Assembly (NCBI RefSeq): GCF_026210795.1
Contig: NC_089445.1
Coordinates: 4,030,001 to 4,094,000 of the forward strand
DNA: 64,000 bases
Source: Rhizophagus irregularis
Lineage: Eukaryota > Glomeromycota > Glomeromycetes > Glomerales > Glomeraceae
Reading direction: 5' to 3'
The translations under genes and the position numbers were made by a program. Below are positions 48,623 through 59,668 of this stretch, piece by piece (the stretch's first letter is position 1; every line of letters begins with the position of its first letter). A model generated the notes under the pieces. That model searched no databases. It worked only from the letters and a program-made list of their open reading frames with translations, and was not told the DNA's origin.

Positions 48623-48634
48623 GGGGAGTAGCTA
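48619..48634. repeat. Target-site duplication, right copy
   Basis: GGATGGGGAGTAGCTA directly after the poly(A) run, identical to 47910-47925. Confidence 0.9.
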
Positions 48635-49237
48635 TATCTGTCATAGGACCGAATGATTGGATGAAAATGGGCTACGTAGTAGCCATCAATGAAGGTCCCT
48701 GTGACCGATACCAATAAGTGTGTTATCATTCTGACGTTTTTGATCATGCATTAATTGATAACATCATAAATAAGCTTTCTATAAATTTCATTTTTAATCC
48801 ACTTTATAAGCTTTATTTAAACTTTTCCTACAAAATATTCATTTACACCATTTTTTTACTCCACTTTATTATATCAATCATGTGTTATTGCTATGGCTAA
48901 TAAAAATATCGGGTCTATGAAAATCTGCATGATCCTATTGGGTGAACAATAACTTAACAATAACTAAAGTTTTTTCAATAACAGATAATTATTTTAGGAG
49001 TTTTCCAAACTTGGTAATTTCTCCGAGACTGAATAAGTTAATAGTATCCGCTATTATTTAAATGAAAATGCGCCACTTTTGACCAGTTTTTACCAGGTTT
49101 TCTTAAATACATCAAAAAAAATATAAAATTCTAACGATTACTTATTTATACAGGTTTAATATTATAAATATAAGTGAATTGCGCACGAAAATAAAAATTT
49201 ATTTTTTTTAAAAAAAAAAAACCATTTTTTATAAAAT
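48635..49237. promoter_or_regulatory. Flank and promoter of array gene 1
   Basis: The first 300 bases are unique to unit 1. From about 48960 the sequence is shared with units 2 and 3: TTTAGGAnTTTTCCAAA, GACCnGTTTTTACC, AATATAAGTGAATTGCGCAC, and a T8A12 tract ending 17 bases before the ATG. The shared block is the likely core promoter. Confidence 0.5.
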
Positions 49238-52200
49238 ATGCGGATACTCAATACAGCGAAAACAAAATTTTTATTAATTTTTGTGATCATATTATGCTCA
49301 TATACATTATACACAACAGCAGTAATAAGAGAATTTTCACATAAAGAAGAAATAGATTATGGACAAGTATTACCTCGTATATGGGATTCAAAAGCATATG
49401 ATGATGGTACGATGGTAATAAGAATAATTAGAAAAAATGCAACAACGTCAATTAATAATTATCTTTGTTTCTATGAAGTGCTTTCATTAAGAATTATTAA
49501 TCTTGACGGAACAGTGGTAGAAAAGAATTTAAAGTTAAATATTCAATCATTTAATTATTGTGTTTTTCAAATGGTCAGTGGTGGTGAATGGGGTGAATGG
49601 ATGGAATTTTTGAAATATTTTTTAATCAAAAAGAATCAAATTTTAATTACTTATTATAACGCAACAGATTTTAAAGATCCTTCTACATATGTCGAATGGG
49701 GAATGGTAATGGATTTTGATGGTAATATATCAAGTCGATCATCTATTGGAAAACCATTTATTGATAATAATTTACAATTAGCTATACCGAATTATCAAAT
49801 AGTACTTAATATTAATAGAGAAAAAGGATTTATGAGATATGTTAGAAATAATAAAACAAACCATATGGATTGGAAACAATTTAGAATTGAACCTGATGGA
49901 GCAATTACAGAGTTAACTTCTGGAGGACTTGTTCTTTATGGTGAAGTAGGTGTATTTGTAGGTATACATACAGTTAATGAAGGTTACGCATTTATTTTCT
50001 CAAATAGTACTTTAAATGCAACTAACCCATTATCACCAAGAGGTCAAGTATCCATTTTACCTATTGGATATAATCAAAATCCTAGTCCCTCTTTATTAAT
50101 TTATCAAACTACTACTCCAAATTTAAATTTTACTTTTTTATTTTGCGATATCGCATTTTTTGAAGTTGGTCATGTTTGTATTTTAACTATTTCACAAACA
50201 GTTCCTACTGGAACTTCGCCATCTGAATCTTTTTATATTAAAATTAATTTCTTATCTTCTGGTTCTGTTTTATCTTTTCAATCTCAAGCTAATAGTTTAA
50301 TTTTACCTAACGTAAATCCAAATCCAAATTTGGTTTGGGCTGTAAATAGTTTAACATTTGGTGGTTACCTTTTAACAAATATTGTTCCTACTGGTCCAGA
50401 TCAACATTTTATTTATGGATTTTTAATTGATGAATATAATTCTGTTCTTATTCCTTGGGAATTTCACAACCCTGTACCTTTGGGAATAAAAGGTGTATAT
50501 CAAATATTACGCAATAATACTCTTTTAGTTTCTCAATTGGAAACAGAGTACTATTATTGGCGATTTCAAGTAATTGATTTACCAAAATTTAATGGAAATA
50601 AGGATAAAGGTTATTTAAATTTCAATAATTTCAACGTGGAATCAACTGATCCTACCATTAATTCTACAATAAGTCCAGATATACAAAATGTTAAAATTAA
50701 TTTTTATGGTCCAGTAGAATTATCTGATGGTAATTTAACTATTTATCAATTAATTGATAATCAACCTTATTTACGTCAATACATTACTAAATCATCATGT
50801 ACGGTAAGTATTGATGGTAAAACCGTTATTGCAAAAATATTAGATAGTACTTTTAGTGTATCTGGTGGAATTTATTATATTAAGATGGACAATAATTTTG
50901 TTAGAGATAAGACATATAAAGAATCTCTATTAGGTATAAGAGATAATATTTGGAGTTTTAATGTAAAACAAAAAGAAGTTCCTTTTGCTCCTTCAATGAA
51001 TGGTTTATTACGTTTGACTCCTGATGGTACAAAATATTTTGATAGGTTATCTCGGAAAAACCGATCCGATTTCTTTAATAATTTATTAAATGATTTAGCT
51101 AAAGCTATTCCTGTACCTCGTTCACGTCTTACTAGTGATGAAAAAAATCAATTAGATCTTAGTGTAAATGAAAAACAGTATTTAATTTCTATTGGCGTTG
51201 AAGAAACTAGAGTTGATAATGATTATTTAAGTGTTGAGACCGTTTTTAATAATATTAATACTATGGTTAAAAGTAAAGATCTAACTCTAATTAATGATGG
51301 TCAGGCATCTAAGTACTTGGACCAATCATATGGTTTCATTCGTACACGTAAGTATCATATGAGCAAAAGGTTTTATATCTTTAATTTATATACGCTAATT
51401 TTATTAATTATACATATTTTTTTTTTTATATAATAGTGGATTTATGGAAAACATATAAGTACAAATTATTAAGCATATTTTTAATTATTGGACTTTTGAT
51501 TGTTTTATTCTTTTTTGCTCGAAGAAGGAATAGCAATGTAAATTATCTTAAAAGACTTTGATATTTTTATAATCACATTAAATCATATAAATTAATATAT
51601 TGATATAATTTTTCTTTTTTAGGGTAATAATATTGCTATTTTACAACTTGGTTTAATTATTTTTGATTTGGTTATTGATATTACTTTTGTAAATTATAAT
51701 GCTAAAGACGTTCCTGTTCTTTATTTTCCAAGGTATGATAATTTTAATTTTCATTTACTCTTTTTTCATTAATTTATGTAATTGTATAATTACTGATTTT
51801 ATTTGTTTCATTTTTTTTCATTTTTTTTTTGAAAGTATTGTATTTGTAACAGTACCAATAGGAATAAATACCATATTAGCTTTCTATCTTATAACACAAG
51901 AAAATAAAAGACAAAAATTTCTTGAATGGTTTATGACTCATAGAAAAGTTGCAAGCATATTTACTATATTAGCTAGTACTGATATTGAAGCATTAAGTAT
52001 TTTATATTCAAATTTAGCTGGTTTTTCATCTTTTAACGCTCCTTTTTCTGATGATGCTAAATCAAAAATATTTTGGGGTGCTTGCTTAAACATTTTTATT
52101 GAAGATATTCCTCAAGCAATCATTCAGGTAGGAATTTTTTTAAAAAAAATCAATAATATTATTTTAAAAGTTTTACTAATAATCTATTTTTTTTTTCTCA

Positions 52201-52363
52201 TTATATTAATTATAAGATTTTATATAAACATTATACTATAACTTATGATATTATTCCCTTACTTACATTAATTTCTTCAGTTGTAAATTTAACAATAAAT
52301 ATAATAGGTAGGATATACCAAGCAACAATCCATTTAAGAAATTCAAAACATTCACAAGTCTAA
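49238..52363 (+). CDS. Array gene 1: large-ectodomain multi-pass membrane protein, 919 residues
   Basis: Exons: 49238-51347, 51437-51537, 51623-51732, 51836-52127, 52217-52363; 2,760 bases with consistent phases. An N-terminal hydrophobic segment (about 11-28, FLLIFVIILCSYTLYTTAVI) is a signal peptide or anchor. The ectodomain (about 30-703) has many N-x-S/T sites and repeated beta-rich blocks (EWGMVMDFDGNI, WKQFRIEPDGAITELTSG, YQILRNNTLLVSQLE), a propeller-like pattern. Near 470-575 an Ig-like, Big_5/SbsA-like domain follows (STDPTINSTISPDIQNVKIN ... FYGPVELSDGNLTIYQL). Exons 2-5 encode about five membrane segments, the first ending in a basic RRRNSN, with EDIPQAIIQ before the last pair. I know no function; a cell-surface role is inferred. 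Introns match genes 2 and 3 exactly. Confidence 0.88.
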
Positions 52364-54175
52364 TGATAATGATATGAATGATTTGGATATATCTATTAAT
52401 ATTTTAATTCAAATAGAAACATTATTTAAATAAATTAAAAATTTTTATCTGAATTATTCAATTTAGATAAAAATCTGAAATATATTTGGATAAAAATAAG
52501 ATAATATATATAAAAATTAACTTTTATAAATTGATCTTAATAAATAAAATATATAATATTTATTTGATTAAATTGATGACATTATTTAATTAAAATTACA
52601 ATATTTATTTAATTAAATAAAGCTTAAGTAAAGTTGGGATTACTGTGCCGCGCGCGGTTTTTTTTTCACTTTACACTTTACTCAGATATTAAATTTTATC
52701 AAGTCAGCTCGAATATTAATGTAGTAATTAGTATTTTTTATAATGGTGTATTTGAAATTATTTTAATTTTAATAATAGTGTAAAGTGCTAAAAAGTTCTC
52801 TTTTAAATGTGCTTATTATTTTATATGATGTTTTAAGGATTTTATTTTCTTTTTTCTTTTTTGTCTTATTTTTTTCTTTTATTTTCTTTATCACGCACGA
52901 AATCAATCGCATGACAAGGCGAAAGCATTGTGTAGGATTTTGTGGGTTCTTACGTAATCAACGATATAAAAAATTCATTTTCTTTATTATGCGCAAAATT
53001 GGTCATGTGACAATAAAGAATGTTACCACCGATTTTAGACGATTGGATAGGCAGAAAAATAAATAAGGATCGGTTAACAATCGATAAAGTAATATGATGT
53101 TTACAGCAAAATTCAAAATATACGGGACACTTGAGAAATTTGATTGTCGGGTTACTCGGCAGTAGGTTATTTATTAGGAAAGTATAAATAACACGTGACA
53201 TGAGTATAATAGTAGTATATCAGATTATATAATAACCTACTGCCGAGTAACCCGGCTACCCGACAACCCGATAATTAAATTTCTCAAGTGTCCCGTATAT
53301 TTTGAATTTTGCTGTAATAACAAATGATAAGGTAATTTAGAATGTATATATGAAAATAGTGTAATAAATAGGGATGTTAAATATGCTTAAGTAGCTCGGA
53401 AGTAGTTTATTGAAAATTGTATCATTTTCTCTTATGGGTATGGTATATAAATGGACGTGAATTTATGATGTAATGCCGACCAGTATTTTATTAGATTTTA
53501 ATTCTGACCATTTACCGATCGGATAATTTTGTCCAGTTTGCAGTAAGCCACTTCCAATCTATCTTAGCCACCCATTATCTAAGCCTCTGATATCCGTCTA
53601 TATGTCCAATAAAATAAACTATAAACTATATAAAAAAAAATAAACTATAGATATAACCTAAAACTAAAAATAACCTATATGATAAACAAACAAACAACAA
53701 ATAATTTCTTATTTAGTAGTATCGGATTTTTTTCGGAAAAGGCACATATTTTGCATATGAATTTATAATATAATTTTAGTTTATTGCATCTAATGATTCA
53801 ATTTTAAAAACTAATTAAGATCTATAATAAATTTTTTGATTCACAGTTTTGACATTTATCTTTTTTATTAATTAAAAATTTTTAAAAATTGTATTAAAAA
53901 TTTCTGAAACCTAATATTTATTATTTAATATCTTAAACGATATAAAGGTTTTCAATAACTGAATAGATAATCATTTTAGGAATTTTCCAAATTTGGTAAT
54001 TTCCCGGACTGAAATTAGTTAATATCCGCGCCACTTTTGACCGGTTTTTACTTTTTACCGGGTTTTTCTTACATACATCTATGTCTAACTATCACTTATT
54101 TAATATTATAAATATAAGTGAATTGCGCACAAAATAATTTTTTTTTTTAAAAAAAAAAACCATTTTTTATAAAAA
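52364..54175. other. Spacer between array genes 1 and 2
   Basis: Shared spacer DNA of the array with a GTGCCGCGCGCGG motif at about 52645, a 211-bp MITE (53104-53314), the dispersed GACCAGTATTTTATTAG repeat (53487) and the promoter block before 54176. Relative to unit 3, unit 2 lacks about 550 bases at 53510. No gene is seen. Confidence 0.7.
53104..53314. mobile_element. 211-bp mariner-like MITE with TA duplication
   Basis: The ends CAGCAAAATTCAAAATATAC / GTATATTTTGAATTTTGCTG are perfectly inverted for 38 bases and imperfectly for about 70, with one indel between the arms. TA flanks both sides. The sister sequence in unit 3 (about 58375-58390, GATGTTTAATAACAAATG) shows the empty site with a single TA, so the boundaries are exact. 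Confidence 0.92.
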
Positions 54176-57100
54176 ATGCGGATACTCAATTCAGCGAAAA
54201 CAAAATTTTTATTAATTTTTGTGATCATATTATATTCATATACATTATACACAACAGCAGTAATAAGAGAATTTTCACATAAAGAAGAAATAGATCATGG
54301 AAAAGTATTACCTCGTATATGGGTTTCAAAAGCATATGATGATGGTATAATGGTAATAAGAATAATTAGAAAAAATGCAACAACATCAATTAATAATTAT
54401 CTTTGTTTCTATGAAATGTTTTCATTAAGAATTATTAATCTTGACGGAACAGTGGTAGAAAAGAATTTAAAGTTAGATATTCAACCACTTAATTATTGTG
54501 TTTTTCAAATGATCAGTGGTGGTAAATGGATGGAATTTTTGAAATATTTTTTAATCAGAAAGAATCAAATTTTAATTACTTATTATAATGCAACAGATGT
54601 TAATGATCCTTCTACATATGTCGAATGGGGAATGGTAATGGATTTTGATGGTAATATATCAAGTCGATCATCTATTGGAAAACCATTTATTGATAATAAT
54701 TTACAATTAGCTATACCGAATTATCAAATAGTACTTAATATTAATAGAGAAAAAGGATTTATGAGATATGCTAGAAATCAAAATAACAATTTGGATTGGA
54801 AACAATTTAGAATTGAACCTAATGGAGCAATTACAGAGTTAACTTCTGGAGAATTTGTTTTTTATGGTGAAGAAGGTGTATCAGTTGTAGTTATACATAC
54901 AGTTGATGAAGGTTACGCTATTGTTTTCTCAAATAATACTTTAAATGCAACTAACCCATTATCACCAAAAGGTCAAGTTTCCATTTTACCTATTGGGTAT
55001 AATCAAAATCCTAGTCCCTCTTTATTAATTTATCAAACTACTGCTCCAAATTTAATTTTTACTTTTTTGTTTTGCAATATCGCATTTTTTGAAGTTGGCC
55101 ATGTTTGTATTTTAACTATTTTACAATTAGATCCTACTGGAACTTTGCCACCTGAATCTTTTTATATTAAAATTAATTTCTTAACTTCTGGTTCTGTTTT
55201 ATCTTTTCAATCTCAAGTTTTACCTAACGTAAATCCAAATCCAAATTTGGTTTGGATTGTAAATAGTTTAACATTTGGTGGTTTCATTTTAACAAAATTT
55301 GTTCCTACTAGTCCAAATCAATTTTTTATTTATGGATTTTTAATTGATGGATATAATTCTGCTCTTATTAAGTGGGAATTTCCCGAACCTGAACCTATAG
55401 GAATAAAAGGTGTATATCAAATATTATATAATAATACTCTCTTAGTTTCTCAATTAGAAACAGATAATTCTTGGCGATTTCAAGTAATTGATTTACCAAA
55501 ATTTAATGGAAATAAGGATAAAGGTTATTTTAATTTCGATAATTTCAACGTGGAATCAACTGATCCTGCCATTAATTCTACGATAAGTCCAGATATACAA
55601 AATGTTAAAATTAATTTTTATGATCCAGTAGAATTATCTGATGGTAATTTAACTATTTATCAATTAATTGATAATCAACCTTATTTACGTCAATACATTA
55701 CTAAATCATCATGTACGTTAAGTATTGATGGTAAAACCATTATTGCAAAAATATTAGATAGTACTTTTAGTGTATCTGGTGGAATTTATTATATTAAGAT
55801 GGACAATAATTTTGTTAGAGATAAGACATATAAAGAATTTCTATTAGGTATAAGAGATAATATTTGGAATTTTAATGTAAAACAAAAGGAAGTTCCTTTT
55901 GCACCTTCAATGAACGGTTTATTACGTTTGACTCCTGAAGGTACAAAATATTTTGATAGTTTACCTCAGGAACAACGATCCAATTTCTTTAATATTTTAT
56001 TAAATGATTTATCTAATGCTATTCCCGTATCTCGTTCACGACTTACTAGTAATGAAAAAACTCAATTAGATCTTAGTAGTGTAAATGAAAAACAGTATTT
56101 AATTTCTATTGGTGTTGAAGAAACTAGGGTTGATAATGATATAAGTGTTGCGACCGTTGTTAATAATACTAATACTATGGTTAAAAGTAAAGATCTAACT
56201 CTAATTAATAATGGCCAGGCATCTAAATACTTGGACCAATCATATGGTTTCATTCCTACACGTAAGTATCATATGAGAAAAAAGTTTTATATCTTTAATT
56301 TATATATGCTAATTTTATTAATTATACATATATTTTTTTATATATAATAAGTGGATTTTTGGGAAACATATAAGTACAAATTATTAGCCATATTATTAAT
56401 TATTGGACTTTTGATTATTTTATTCTTTTTGGCTCGAAGAAGGAATAGCAATGTAAATTATCTTAAAGACTTTGATTTTATAATCACATTAAATTATATA
56501 AATAAATATATTGATATAATTTTTCTTTTTTAGGGTAATAATATTGCTATTTTACAACTTGGTTTAATTATTTTTGATTTGGTTATTGATATTACTTTTG
56601 TAAACAATAATGCTAAAGACGTTCCTGTTCTTTATTATCCAAGGTATGATAGTTTTGTAATTTTCATTTACTCCTTATTCATTAATTTATGTAATTGTAC
56701 TATAATTACTGATTTTATTTGTTTCATTTTTTTTTTCATTTTTTTTGAAAGTATTGTATTTGTAACAGTACCAATAGGAATAAATACTATATTAGCTTTT
56801 TATCTTATAACACAAGAAAATAAAAGACCAGAATTTCTTGAATGGTTTACGGCCCATGGAAAAGTTGCAAGCATATTTACTATATTAGCTAGTACTGATA
56901 TTGAAGCATTAAGTATTTTACATTCAAATTTAGCTGGGTTTTCATCTTTTAACGCTCCTTTTTCTGATGATGCTAAATCAAAAATATTTTGGGGTGCTTG
57001 TTTAAACATTTTTATTGAAGATATTCCTCAAGTAATCATTCAGGTAGGAACGTTTTTTTAATCAATAATATTATTTTAAAAGTTATACTAATAATATATT

Positions 57101-57277
57101 TCATTTTTTTTCTCTTTATATTAATTATAGATTTTATATAAACTTTATACTGTATCTTATGATATTATTCCCTTACTTACATTAATTTCTTCAGTTGTAA
57201 ATTTAACAATAAATATAATAGGTAGATTATATCAAGCAACAATCCATTTAAGAAATTCAAAACATTCACAAGTCTAA
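54176..57277 (+). CDS. Array gene 2: large-ectodomain multi-pass membrane protein, 911 residues
   Basis: Exons: 54176-56261, 56352-56452, 56534-56643, 56752-57043, 57131-57277; 2,736 bases, all phases consistent and intact. Same architecture as gene 1: N-terminal hydrophobic segment, beta-rich glycosylated ectodomain, Ig-like domain (VKINFYDPVELSDGNLTIYQ), and about five membrane segments encoded by exons 2-5, including ILAFYLITQENKR and FIEDIPQVIIQ. The exon 2 product begins LDFWETYKYK where genes 1 and 3 have LDLWKTY. It is shorter than gene 1 through small in-frame indels in the ectodomain. Its mid-ectodomain (RNQNNNLDWKQF, ELTSGEFVFYGEEGVSVV) is the most divergent of the three. Function unknown. 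Confidence 0.88.
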
Positions 57278-59668
57278 TGATAATGATATGAATGATTTGG
57301 ATATATCTATTAATATTTTAATTCAAATAGAAACATTATTTAAATAAATTAAAAATTTTTATCTGAATTATTCAATTTAGATAAAAATCTGAAATATATT
57401 TGGATAAAAATAAGATAATATATATAAAATTAACTTTTATAAATTGATCTTAATAAATAAAATATATAATATTTATTTGATTAAATTGATGACATTATTT
57501 AATTAAAATTACAATATTTATTTAATTAAATAAAATTTATTTAAGTTAAATTAAATTATAATTTTATCTATGCTTAAATATTCGCAAATAATAATATTTT
57601 TTTTTTAATGAAATTACTGTGTTGCATTTGTTTTTTTTAACTTTATAGTGTTATTTCAGTACTTTAGCCAAATGACATAGGTCTAGAAAGCTTAAGTAAA
57701 GTTGGGATTACTGTGCCGCGCGCGGTTTTTTTTTCATTTTACACTTTACAGCGTACTTTTGTTAAATAAAATAAACCTTTGGGGGTTAGATAAAGTCATT
57801 TAGCAGGTATAGAATTACTCAGATATTAAATTTTATCAAGTCAGCTTGAATATTAATGGAGTAATTAGTAATTTTTATAATGGTGTATTTGAAAATTATT
57901 TTAATTTTAATAATAGTGTAAAGTGCCAAAAAGTTCTCTTTTAAATGTGCTTATTTTAAAAATAGTAAAATAATTTTATTCTTCTTCTTTTGTCTAATTT
58001 TTTTCTTTTATTTTCTTTATCACGCACGAAATCAATCGCATGACAAGGCGAAAGCATTGTGTAGTTCCGAACCTAAAACATCATTTTCTTGTTCATTGGC
58101 ATCGGATTTACTAGTAAATTTCAATTTCAGGACAGATTATTATGTGGGTCTTTATGTATATTCCGGCCCTAAAATAACATTTTTATATTGATTTGGCATC
58201 AATTGCAGGATTTATTATGTGGGTTCTTACGTAATCAACGATATAAAAAAATTCATTTTCTGCAAAATTGGTCACGTGACAATAAAGAAAGTGTTAGTGT
58301 GTTGCCACCGATTTTAGACGATTGGATAGGTAGCAGAAAAATAAATAAGGATCGGTTAACAATCGATAAAATAATATGATGTTTAATAACAAATGGTAAG
58401 GTAATTTAGAATGTATGTATGAAAATAGTGGACAATAAGTAGCTATGCCGACCAGTATTTTATTAGATTTTAATTCTGACCAAAAGTACATCATAATGCT
58501 GGTACGGTGACCATCACCACTGGTGAACTTTAGCAATACTCTTCTCTTATTAAAATATTAGTATATAACTGATATATTGTTAGTTGTTAGGAACCGGGTT
58601 CGAAATCGGTTCGGTTCTAAAGTAATTTGAAGCAATTACACATTTTGGATATCATTTTTTCTTTATTGACAATTAATTAAATTTATTGGCATCAATTTTT
58701 TAGGTAAAGTTACTTATTGTAGTAAAGTAATTCGACTCATCTGTATTTAATAATTTCAAAAATTGTTCAAATCCTTCCGAACTACTACTAACATCCTTAG
58801 TTATGAATCATATAAAAATAAGCAAACAATGTATAGCGAAAGGTCAATAAATGATAATGAACAATGCGATAAAATAAGATAGATATTTATTATGAGAAAT
58901 CGGAAACAATCAAACAAATCGGCAGGGTTTATTTATTCACAAATAAAATATAATATTATTGCCTCTATCGACGCTTTGTAATATTCGTATATCTATTTCT
59001 ATATTAAATAAAACCAATTTTGCCACCCGGCTGGGCAAATTTACCGATCGGACAATTTTGTCCAGTTACAGTAAGCCACTTCTTAGCCACCCATTATCTA
59101 AGCCTTTGATATCCGTCTATATGTCCAATAAAATAAACTATAAACTATGTAAAAAAATAAACTATAGATATAACCTAAAACTAAAATAACCTATATGCTA
59201 AACAAACAAACAACAAATATATATATTTATATATTTCTGTGACAAAAGTATTGCGTAATCAAAACCAATTTCTTATTTAGCAGTATCGGATTTTTTTTCG
59301 GAAAAGGTACATATTCTGCATATGAATTTATAATATAATTTTAGTTTATTGCATCTAATGATTCAATTTTAAAAACTAATTAAGATCTATAATAAATTTT
59401 TTGATTAATTAAAAATTTCTGAAACCTAATATTTATTATTTAATACCTTAAAGTTTTTCAATAACTGAATAGATAATCAATCATTTTAGGAATTTTCCAA
59501 ATTTGGTAATTTCCCGGACTGAAATTAGTTAATATCCGCGCCACTTTTGACCGGTTTTTACTTTTTACCGGGTTTTTCTTACATACATCTATGTCTAACT
59601 ATCACTTATTTAATATTATAAATATAAGTGAATTGCGCACAAAATAATTTTTTTTTTTTAAAAAAAAA
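57278..59668. other. Spacer between array genes 2 and 3
   Basis: Array spacer with the GTGCCGCGCGCGG motif at about 57713, the MITE empty site at about 58380, the dispersed GACCAGTATTTTATTAG repeat (58449) followed by about 550 bases not present in unit 2 (58484-59035), and the promoter block before 59669. No gene is seen. Confidence 0.7.

Larger units (their letters stand above)
46980..52617 (+). repeat. Tandem unit 1 of the membrane-protein array
   Basis: Spacer landmarks (TGCTTAAATATTCGC, AGCTTAAGTAAAGTTGGGAT, ACTTTACACTTTACA) and the whole downstream gene recur in units 2 (52618-57569) and 3 (57570-63045). Unit 1 alone contains about 1 kb of extra DNA around 47900-48950, including the retrocopy. 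Confidence 0.85.
52618..57569 (+). repeat. Tandem unit 2 of the membrane-protein array
   Basis: Collinear with units 1 and 3. It starts abruptly at AGCTTAAGTAAAGTTGGGAT, lacking the first 100-120 spacer bases present in units 1 and 3. Confidence 0.85.

Noticed and set aside
52785-53066. 93-codon plus frame in the array spacer
   Set aside because: Phe/Lys-rich translation of a T-rich spacer; the frame is broken in the other units.
58560-58625. Possible tRNA (GGTTCGAAATC-like)
   Set aside because: The GGTTCGAA-like box has no matching acceptor stem or anticodon arm; no tRNA gene is supported anywhere in the window.
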